Shown piece by piece: positions 31,459-38,229 of a stretch of DNA of 64,000 nt (its first letter is position 1; each line of letters opens with the position of its first letter). This DNA comes from Roseateles oligotrophus. Its GTDB lineage: Bacteria; Pseudomonadota; Gammaproteobacteria; Burkholderiales; Burkholderiaceae_C. The notes under the pieces were generated by a model, which was not told the origin of the DNA, made no database searches, and was given only the letters and a program-made list of their open reading frames with translations. A program made the translations under genes and the position numbers. The DNA lies in contig NZ_JACHLP010000002.1 of NCBI RefSeq assembly GCF_014204525.1, positions 62,001 through 126,000 of the forward strand, written 5' to 3'.

Positions 31459-33009
31459 ATGAGCGAAACAGACATCAAGCGCCTGGACGCCATCAGCCAG
31501 CAGGATTTGCTGGGGCTGCGCCGCGGCATCGAAAAAGAAAGCCTGCGCGTCCTGCCCAGCGGCATGCTGGCGCTGAGCCCGCATCCGGCGTCGCTGGGCT
31601 CGGCCCTGACGCATCCGCACATCACCACCGACTTCAGCGAATCCCAGGTCGAGCTGATCACCGGCGTGCATGCCGGTGTGGAAGACTGCCTGCAGGAGCT
31701 GACCGAGGTGCATCAGGCCGTCTACCAAACCCTGCATGCCCTGGGCCAGAACCCGCCCGAGGAGCGCCTGTGGGTGGGCTCCATGCCCTGCGGCCTGCCC
31801 ACCGACGAGACCATCCCCCTGGGCCGTTATGGCAAATCCAATGTGGGCCGCTCCAAGAGCGTCTACCGCATGGGCCTGGGCCAGCGTTACGGCCGCCGCA
31901 TGCAGACCATCTCGGGCATCCACTACAACTGGTCGCTGCCGGGCGTGACGAGCGAGCAGTACTTCGGCCTGATCCGCAATTTCCGCCGCCATTCCTTCTT
32001 GCTGCTCTATCTCTTCGGCGCCTCGCCGGCGCTGTGCTCCAGCTTTGTGGCCGGGCGCCAGCACGAGTTGCAGCCGCTCGGCGAGGGCTCGCTGCACATG
32101 CCTTACGGCACCTCGCTGCGCATGGGCCGGCTGGGGTATCAGAGCGACGCGCAGTCCTCGCTGGCCGTCAGCTACAACAGCCTGGAGAGTTATGCCGCCT
32201 CCCTGCAAGAGGCCTTGACCCGGCCCTACCCGGCCTACGAGGCCATCGGCGTGCAAAACCCCGGCGGCGACTACAACCAGCTCAGCACCAGCCTCCTGCA
32301 GATCGAGAACGAGTTCTACGGCACCATACGCCCCAAGCGCGTGATCCGTTCGGGCGAGCGCCCCCTGCATGCCTTGCGCGAGCGCGGGGTGGAGTATGTG
32401 GAGGTGCGCTGCATGGACCTCGACCCCTTTGTGCCGATCGGCATCGCGGCCCAGACCGTGCGCTTTCTCGACGTCTTCCTGCTGCATTGCCTGACCCAGC
32501 CCAGTCCGCCGGACACGCCCGAGGAAATCCGCGCCCTGGCCCATAACCAGCATCGGGTGGCGGCCCATGGCCGCGACCCGGCCCTGCGCCTGCAGAACGT
32601 CGGCGGCGCGGCCGGCACACGCTCCCTGGTCGAGTGGGGGGCCGAGCTGCTGGCGCAATGCGCGCCCATGGCCCAGGCCCTGGACGCGGCGCACGGCGGC
32701 ACGGCCTATGCCCAGGCCCTGGCAGCCGCCTGCCAGACCTTGGCCAGGGCCGAGACCACGCCCTCGGCCCGCATGCTGGCCGTGATGCGGCAGGACTATC
32801 AAGACTCCTACGTGGCCTTTTTGCGCGAGCAGTCCGAGCAGACCCGCCAGCAGCTGCTGGACCTGCCCTACAGCGCCGCGCAGTCGGCGCGCTTCGAGGC
32901 CCAAGCGCTGGCCTCGCTGGCCGAGCAGCAGCGCATCGAGGCGGCCGACACCCTGGACTTTGAGAGTTATCGCCAGCAATACCTGGCGCCTGAGCGCATG
33001 CTTGTTTGA
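31459..33009 (+). CDS. gshA: Glutamate-cysteine ligase
   Basis: The 516-residue enzyme is of the E. coli GshA type: LDAISQQDLLGLRRGIEKESLRV at the N-terminus, then TTDFSESQVELITGVH, RYGRRMQTISGIHYNWSLP and the FCxS-like core. It makes gamma-glutamylcysteine, the first step of glutathione synthesis. The start at MSETDIKR matches the family. It is convergent with the DUF2939 gene (13-bp gap) and divergent from the acyl-CoA dehydrogenase gene. A large antisense ORF overlaps it and is a shadow. Confidence 0.95.
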   Translation: MSETDIKRLDAISQQDLLGLRRGIEKESLRVLPSGMLALSPHPASLGSALTHPHITTDFSESQVELITGVHAGVEDCLQELTEVHQAVYQTLHALGQNPPEERLWVGSMPCGLPTDETIPLGRYGKSNVGRSKSVYRMGLGQRYGRRMQTISGIHYNWSLPGVTSEQYFGLIRNFRRHSFLLLYLFGASPALCSSFVAGRQHELQPLGEGSLHMPYGTSLRMGRLGYQSDAQSSLAVSYNSLESYAASLQEALTRPYPAYEAIGVQNPGGDYNQLSTSLLQIENEFYGTIRPKRVIRSGERPLHALRERGVEYVEVRCMDLDPFVPIGIAAQTVRFLDVFLLHCLTQPSPPDTPEEIRALAHNQHRVAAHGRDPALRLQNVGGAAGTRSLVEWGAELLAQCAPMAQALDAAHGGTAYAQALAAACQTLARAETTPSARMLAVMRQDYQDSYVAFLREQSEQTRQQLLDLPYSAAQSARFEAQALASLAEQQRIEAADTLDFESYRQQYLAPERMLV

Positions 33010-33021
33010 GGCCCAAGCCCC

Positions 33022-33567
33022 TCAGGGCAGGCGCAACTCGGCCAGCTTCCAGCCCAGTAGGCCCTCGCGCCTGAGCACCAGGTGGATGGGGTCCTCCTCC
33101 GCCCCGGGCTTGCGCAGCGAGAAGACAAAGCGGTTGATGCCCTCGAAATGGCTGCTCCATTCCAGTGCCTGGGCCCCGGGCTCGCTGGCGGCAGGCGAGG
33201 GCGGCGGAAAGCCCAGGGCGGCCGCGCCGGGGCTCTGGCCCTGCAGCAGCCGGCCCAGGCTTTGCGGGGTGATCAGGCTGTCCACCAGCGGCCCCAGCAA
33301 GGCGCCGGCCACGGCCGCACCCCAGGCCGCGGCGCGGCTGGGCTGGCCCTGCTCATTCAAGTCCTGCTGGGCCAGGCGCGCCTGCACACCGGTCTTGAGG
33401 CTGTCGCGCAGGCTGGGCCAGTCCACATGCTCGCTCAGGCCTTGCGCGTTCTGGGCCTGGGCGGCCCGGCGCATCTGGTGCAGGGTCAGGTAAGGGCTGG
33501 CGAACAGGCCCAGCAGCAGCAACAAGCCCAGCAGGCCGAGCAACAGCGCCTTGTTGCGCGCACTCAT
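33022..33567 (-). CDS. DUF2939 domain protein with N-terminal anchor
   Basis: The 181-residue product starts MSARNKALLLGLLGLLLLLGLFASPYLTLHQMRRAAQAQN. This is one membrane anchor followed by the DUF2939 block (LSEHVDWPSLRDSLKTGVQARL), then a C-terminal beta-rich part (FEGINRFVFSLRKPG). The family is periplasmic and of unknown function. The ATG overlaps the LysE stop (ATGA), so the two are translationally coupled. A longer reading frame going back to 33969 lies in the LysE gene and is not real. Confidence 0.85.
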   Translation of the reverse strand: MSARNKALLLGLLGLLLLLGLFASPYLTLHQMRRAAQAQNAQGLSEHVDWPSLRDSLKTGVQARLAQQDLNEQGQPSRAAAWGAAVAGALLGPLVDSLITPQSLGRLLQGQSPGAAALGFPPPSPAASEPGAQALEWSSHFEGINRFVFSLRKPGAEEDPIHLVLRREGLLGWKLAELRLP

Positions 33568-34199
33568 TTGCTGGCCAGGGCCAGCTTCAGGCCGAAAGAC
33601 AGGAACAGGGCGCCAATGGCACGATTCAGCCAGGCCCGCAGCCAGGGTTGCAGCCTCAGGCGCCGGCTGGCCAGGGCGGTGAAGATGGCCAGGAAGTTGC
33701 ACCACAGCATGCCGTTGAAATTGAAGATGGCCCCCAGCACGATGAAGGCCAGCGATTTGTGGGCCGCGTCCGGCGCGATGAACTGGGGCACAAAGGCCAG
33801 GAAGAACAGGGCCACCTTGGGATTGAGCACATTGGTCAGAAAACCCTGGGCAAAAATCTTGCGGTAGGACAGGGCGGGCGGGGCCGCGAGGGGCTCGGCC
33901 GCCGTGCTGACGCGCCGGCTCAGCAGCATCTGCAGGCCGATATAGACCAGATAGGCGGCGCCCACCCACTTGATCACCGTGAAGGCCCAGGCCGAGGTGG
34001 CCAGCAGGGCCGACAGGCCCAGCGCGGCCGCCAGCACATGGACGCAGGTGCCGGCGCCTATGCCCAAGGCGGCGCTCACGCCTGCCCGCCAGCCCTGGCT
34101 GGCGCTGCGGCTCATGATCAGCAGGGAATCCGGCCCCGGCGCGATATTGAGCAGCAGGCCGGAGATGATGAAAAGGGTCAGGTCTTGTGTGCCGAACAT
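33564..34199 (-). CDS. LysE/RhtB-family amino-acid exporter
   Basis: The 211-residue protein begins MFGTQDLTLFIISGLLLNIAPGPDSLLIMSRS, the LysE signature (NIAPGPD), and has about six hydrophobic helices. It carries the conserved LNPKVALFFLAFVPQF motif near the middle. It exports amino acids or related solutes across the inner membrane; the substrate is unknown. The start at 34199, with GGAG upstream, is preferred to 34301. It is coupled to the DUF2939 gene and divergent from the response-regulator gene. Confidence 0.92.
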   Translation of the reverse strand: MFGTQDLTLFIISGLLLNIAPGPDSLLIMSRSASQGWRAGVSAALGIGAGTCVHVLAAALGLSALLATSAWAFTVIKWVGAAYLVYIGLQMLLSRRVSTAAEPLAAPPALSYRKIFAQGFLTNVLNPKVALFFLAFVPQFIAPDAAHKSLAFIVLGAIFNFNGMLWCNFLAIFTALASRRLRLQPWLRAWLNRAIGALFLSFGLKLALASK

Positions 34200-34309
34200 C
34201 TGGAGCGCTCCGAGTGCTGCGCCATCATAGGGGGATGCCGGCCGGGCCATTGCTGCTGCGGTATTCTCGCCCGCCTTGCTTCCGACTTTCTCTGACCTCA
34301 CGAGCCTCT

Positions 34310-34975
34310 ATGTTGAAGAATGTGCTGATCGTCGAAGACCAGCAACTGGTCCGGGCCGGGATGAAGGCCATGCTGCATCTCACCGTGCCCCATTGCCGCA
34401 TCGTCGAAGCGGGCTCTTACGCGGAAACGCTGGCGCGGCTGGCCGAGACGGCGTTTGAGGTCGTTTTTCTGGACATAGACCTGAAGTCCGAGCAATCCGG
34501 CCTGGACCTGCTGGCCCGCATCCGCGAGCTGGGCCTGCCGCTGCGGGTGATCATGTTGTCGGCGCTGGACGACCGCGACACCATTCTGGGCTGCATTGCC
34601 GCCGGCGCCTCGGGCTTCATTCCCAAGGGCAGCGGCGACGAGACCGTGTTTGAGCGCGCCCTCAGCACGGTGTTCAGCGACGGCGTCTTCCTGCCCGCCT
34701 CGGTGTTCGGGCAGGGTCGCTGCCCGCCCGCGCCGGCCCCGCTCAGTGCCAGCGATATCGGCGTGTCGCCGCGCCTGTGCGAGGCCCTCTACTATCTGTG
34801 CCAGGGTTTGCCCAACAAGGTGATTGCCAAGCATATGGGCATCAGCGAGGGCACGATACGCAAGAACTATGTGTCGGAGTTGCTGCGCTTTTTCAAGGTG
34901 GCGCGGCGCACCGAGTTGATCATCGAAGTGGCTCGCCGCGGCATCCGCGTGCCGCCGCCGCCCCGCATTCCTTGA
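34310..34975 (+). CDS. LuxR/NarL-type response regulator of the H2-sensing cluster
   Basis: The 221-residue protein starts MLKNVLIVEDQQLVRAGMKA, the start of a receiver domain, with phospho-acceptor Asp55 (VVFLDIDLKS) and a Lys in FIPKG. The C-terminus is a LuxR helix-turn-helix (PNKVIAKHMGISEGTIRKNYVSELLRF). It is the likely last step of the phosphorelay that starts with the sensory hydrogenase and hybrid kinase encoded just downstream. That link is inferred from position. Its target genes are not evident in the window. The preferred start is 34310, not 34187. Confidence 0.9.
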   Translation: MLKNVLIVEDQQLVRAGMKAMLHLTVPHCRIVEAGSYAETLARLAETAFEVVFLDIDLKSEQSGLDLLARIRELGLPLRVIMLSALDDRDTILGCIAAGASGFIPKGSGDETVFERALSTVFSDGVFLPASVFGQGRCPPAPAPLSASDIGVSPRLCEALYYLCQGLPNKVIAKHMGISEGTIRKNYVSELLRFFKVARRTELIIEVARRGIRVPPPPRIP

Positions 34976-35173
34976 GCCGACGATTCCGGGCCGTGGCGTA
35001 ACGCCAACTTTCAGCGTCCAGGGCCGCCCGGCAGCGCTCAGAAAAGGCTTGACGAAGTAGCCGCTCAAGCAACTAATTCGCACCAGGGCGGCGTTGGCGG
35101 GTCGGCGTGGTGCAGACTCTTTGCTCGTACAAGGTGGCTTGTTGGCCGCTTGAGCCCCGGGGAGTAGGCATCC

Positions 35174-36145
35174 ATGACCACCTTGTTCTGGATTCAAACA
35201 GGTGCTTGCGGCGGTGATTCGCTGGCCTTGCTGAGCGCCGAATCGCCCAGTCTTGAGCAACTGCTGTCCCACCATGGCGTCGAGCTGCTGTGGCATCCCT
35301 CGCTGTCCCATGCCCCCACGCGCCGCTTTGACGAGTTGATCAAGGCCATTGGCGCGGGTGAGCAGCGCCTGGACATCCTCTGCGTGGAGGGCAGCATCAT
35401 CACCGCCCCGCGTGGCACCGGCATGTTTGACCGGCACAAGGACCGCGCCAAGATGGACATCGTGCGCGAGCTGGCTCAGGCCGCCGAGGCGGTGGTGGCC
35501 ATGGGCACTTGCGCGGCCTATGGCGGCGTGCATGCGGCCGAGCCCAATCCCAGCGACTGCACGGGCCTGCAGTTCGAGCGCGCCCAGCGAGGGGGTTTGC
35601 TGGGCGCGGAGTGGCGCTCCAAGCGGGGCCTGCCGGTGATCAATGTGGCGGGCTGCCCCGCCCACCCTCATGCGATGAGCCAGACCCTGGCCTGGCTGGC
35701 CATGGGCTTGCCGATCGCGCTGGATGCGATCAACCGGCCCAAGGCCTTTTTCAGCGCCATGGTGCACCAGGGCTGCAGCCGCAACGAACACCACGAGTAC
35801 GACATCGAGGATACCCAGCCCGGCGGCCAGGGCTGCATGTTCTACAACCTGGGTTGCGAGGGCCCGATGACGCAAGCCGTTTGCAACGATGATCTCTGGC
35901 AAGGCGTCAGCAGCAAGACCCGGGCCGGCGTGCCCTGCGTGGGCTGCACCGCCCCCACCTTTCCCAAGGAGGGGGCCTTGTTCGTGACCGAGAAAATTGG
36001 CGCCGTGCCGGTGCGCCTGCCCCTGGGTGTGGAGCGGCCCCGCTATATGGCTTACAAGAATCTGGCCCGGGCGGCGGCGCCCCTGCGCTTGCGCGGCCTC
36101 GATGCGGGCCGCAAGACCAAGACGCCCCAGAGCGGGGAGGAGTGA
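35174..36145 (+). CDS. hupU: Sensory [NiFe] hydrogenase small subunit (HupU/HoxB type)
   Basis: The 323-residue protein lacks a Tat signal and a C-terminal membrane anchor, so it is soluble, as in H2-sensing hydrogenases. Cluster ligands can be followed: Cys12 (GACGGD), Cys113 (GTCAAYGG) and Cys161 (AGCPAHP) for the proximal cluster; His198, Cys201, Cys221 and Cys228 for the distal one; Cys237, Cys255 and Cys258 for the medial one. At position 15, where the second Cys of CxxC is expected, there is Asp. It starts a tightly packed operon with the large subunit, protease and hybrid kinase. Confidence 0.9.
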   Translation: MTTLFWIQTGACGGDSLALLSAESPSLEQLLSHHGVELLWHPSLSHAPTRRFDELIKAIGAGEQRLDILCVEGSIITAPRGTGMFDRHKDRAKMDIVRELAQAAEAVVAMGTCAAYGGVHAAEPNPSDCTGLQFERAQRGGLLGAEWRSKRGLPVINVAGCPAHPHAMSQTLAWLAMGLPIALDAINRPKAFFSAMVHQGCSRNEHHEYDIEDTQPGGQGCMFYNLGCEGPMTQAVCNDDLWQGVSSKTRAGVPCVGCTAPTFPKEGALFVTEKIGAVPVRLPLGVERPRYMAYKNLARAAAPLRLRGLDAGRKTKTPQSGEE

Positions 36146-36148
36146 GCC

Positions 36149-37690
36149 GTGGCACGCATCGAGCTGAATCTGGACCTGAACCGGGTCGAGGGCGACCTCG
36201 AGATCCGCCTGACGCTGGAGGACGGCGTGGTGGTGGAGGCCCGCACCGTGGGCACCCTGTATCGCGGCCTGGAGCAGATCCTGATCGGTCGCGCCGCCCG
36301 CGATGCCCTGGTCATTACCCCGCGCGTCTGCGGCATCTGCAGCACCTCGCACCTCTATGCCGCCGTGCTGGCGCTGGAGCAGGCCTGGGGCCTGCATCCG
36401 CCGGCCAATGCGACCCGGGTGCGCAATCTCTGCCTGGGGGCCGAGAGCTTGCAGAGCGATCTGCGGCAGAGCTTTCTGTTTTTTGCCCCGGACTTCTGCC
36501 AGCCCGGCTATGCGCAGCAGCCCGAGTACGCGCGCATCCTGGCCGAGTTCGAGCCCTTTCAGGGCCGCATCTACCGCGAGACCCTGGCGGTGAGCCGGCG
36601 CCTCGTGCGCATCGTGGCGGAGTTTGGCGGGCAATGGCCGCATTCCTCCTTCATGCTGCCCGGCGGGGTGACCATGGGGCCGGATGTGCGGCGCCTGCTG
36701 GCCTGCCGGGCCGAGCTGGACGCGGCGCGGCAATGGCTGGAGCAGTCCATCCTGGGCGGGGATATGGAGGCCTGGCTGGGCCTGCCCGATGCCGCGGCCC
36801 TGCAGGGCTGGCTGGAGCAGGGCCAGGCCGCCGATGCCGCCCTGGCCTTGCTGAACCGTTTTGCCCGCGGCCTGCAACTGCATCAGCGCGGCGCGGGCAC
36901 CGGTCATATGCTGTCCTACGGCGCCGGCTACGAGGCCGAGGCCATGGCCCGCGGCGAGCGCATCACCCGCATGGCGGGCGGTTTTCTCGACGGCGATAGC
37001 GGCCAGGTCCAGGCCCTGGATCAGGGCCTGATCAACGAGCATGTGCGGCACTCCTGGTATCTGCCCTATGCCGGCGGCCGCCACCCCTGGGAGGGCGAAA
37101 CCGTGCCCGACTACCGGCCCGACAGCGACCGCTACAGCTGGGCCAAGGCCCCCCGCTACGGCGACAAGGTGGTGCAGACCGGGCCGCTGGCCGAGTTGCT
37201 GCTGGGCGGCGACGCCTTGATGCAAAGCCTGTACCGCGAGGAAGGCGGCAGCGCCTGGCTGCGCCAGCTGGCGCGGCTGCGCCGCGTGGCCCACGGCCTG
37301 CAGCAGGCGCGCGCCATGCTGGACGAGATGGCCCTGCATCTGGGCGAAGCCCATTTCGAGGCCCCGCCCAAAGCGCCGGCCGCGAGCGACCCGGACGGCG
37401 ATGGTTACGGCCTGGTGATGGCCGCCCGCGGCGCCCTGGGCCATTGGGTCAAGCTGCGCGATGGGGTGATAGAGAAGTACCAGATCGTCACCCCCACGGC
37501 CTGGAACGCCTCGCCGCGCGACAGCCAGGGCCAGCCCGGCCATTGGGAGCAAAGCCTGGTGGGCCTGCAGCTGGGCGATGCGGAAGACACGACCGAGATC
37601 GGCCACATCATCCGTTCGCACGACCCCTGCCTGGTCTGCACCGTGCATATGATGGCCAGCGACAAGCGTCTGCGTTTCTCACCCTTTTGA
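36149..37690 (+). CDS. hupV: Sensory [NiFe] hydrogenase large subunit (HupV/HoxC type)
   Basis: The 513-residue subunit has the NiFe-ligand motifs: L1 RVCGICSTSH (Cys61, Cys64) and L2 DPCLVCTVH (Cys494, Cys497, His500). It starts with GTG 3 bp after hupU. Thirteen residues (MMASDKRLRFSPF) follow His500. Many sensory hydrogenases end near this His and need no proteolytic maturation; the tail and the adjacent endopeptidase gene suggest that cleavage may be needed here. The lengths and lack of export signals fit a cytoplasmic H2 sensor, group 2b or 2c; I cannot decide between them. Confidence 0.92.
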   Translation: MARIELNLDLNRVEGDLEIRLTLEDGVVVEARTVGTLYRGLEQILIGRAARDALVITPRVCGICSTSHLYAAVLALEQAWGLHPPANATRVRNLCLGAESLQSDLRQSFLFFAPDFCQPGYAQQPEYARILAEFEPFQGRIYRETLAVSRRLVRIVAEFGGQWPHSSFMLPGGVTMGPDVRRLLACRAELDAARQWLEQSILGGDMEAWLGLPDAAALQGWLEQGQAADAALALLNRFARGLQLHQRGAGTGHMLSYGAGYEAEAMARGERITRMAGGFLDGDSGQVQALDQGLINEHVRHSWYLPYAGGRHPWEGETVPDYRPDSDRYSWAKAPRYGDKVVQTGPLAELLLGGDALMQSLYREEGGSAWLRQLARLRRVAHGLQQARAMLDEMALHLGEAHFEAPPKAPAASDPDGDGYGLVMAARGALGHWVKLRDGVIEKYQIVTPTAWNASPRDSQGQPGHWEQSLVGLQLGDAEDTTEIGHIIRSHDPCLVCTVHMMASDKRLRFSPF

Positions 37691-37704
37691 AGGCCAGCCA
37701 GCTC

Positions 37705-38229
37705 ATGCCCTTCATGTCGCCTCTGCCGTCCCAGCCGCCCCTGCCGCATGCCGCCCGCCATCTGCTCTGCCTGGGCAATGCCCTGCATGGCGACGACGGC
37801 CTGGGCCCGGCCCTGGCGCAGGCCTTGCTGGCCGCGCCCCAGCTGCTGCCCGCCGATGTGCGGGTCTTCGAGCTGGGCACCCGGGGGCTGGACGGCCTGG
37901 CCTTGTTCGAGGGCTGCCGCCAGGTCTTGCTGATCGACGCCTGCGAACCGCGCGGCCAGCCCGGCCGCATCTGGCAGGGCTCGGCCGCCGACCTGCTGAG
38001 CCAGTGGCAGGTTTTGTTCGGCTCAGCGCCGACCGAGCATGGCGGCGGGCTGGGTTTTCTGCTGCGCGCCGCCGCCAGCCTGGAGGCGGGGCCCGAGGTC
38101 GAGGTGATCCTGCTGGAGGCGCAGCAGCTGCGGGCTTTCAGCCCCGGCCTGTCGGCCGCCGTGCGGGCCGCGCTGCCGGCGCTGATCGCCCGCATTCAAG
38201 CCGCGCTGGAGCCCGCCCATGTCCTCTGA
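37705..38229 (+). CDS. Hydrogenase maturation endopeptidase (HyaD/HupD type)
   Basis: The 174-residue protein has the M52-type protease layout: LCLGNALHGDDGLGPALAQAL (acidic Ni-probing residue in the GDDG segment), VLLIDACEPRGQPG (second acidic ligand) and a later His (TEHGGGLGFLL). Such enzymes remove the C-terminal tail of a hydrogenase large subunit after Ni insertion. It lies 14 bp after hupV and overlaps the kinase start by 11 bp, so its substrate is probably HupV. Confidence 0.88.
   Translation: MPFMSPLPSQPPLPHAARHLLCLGNALHGDDGLGPALAQALLAAPQLLPADVRVFELGTRGLDGLALFEGCRQVLLIDACEPRGQPGRIWQGSAADLLSQWQVLFGSAPTEHGGGLGFLLRAAASLEAGPEVEVILLEAQQLRAFSPGLSAAVRAALPALIARIQAALEPAHVL

Noticed and set aside
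34298-37648. 1116-residue minus-strand ORF
   Set aside because: Antisense to the response regulator and the hydrogenase genes, whose motifs are unambiguous on the plus strand.
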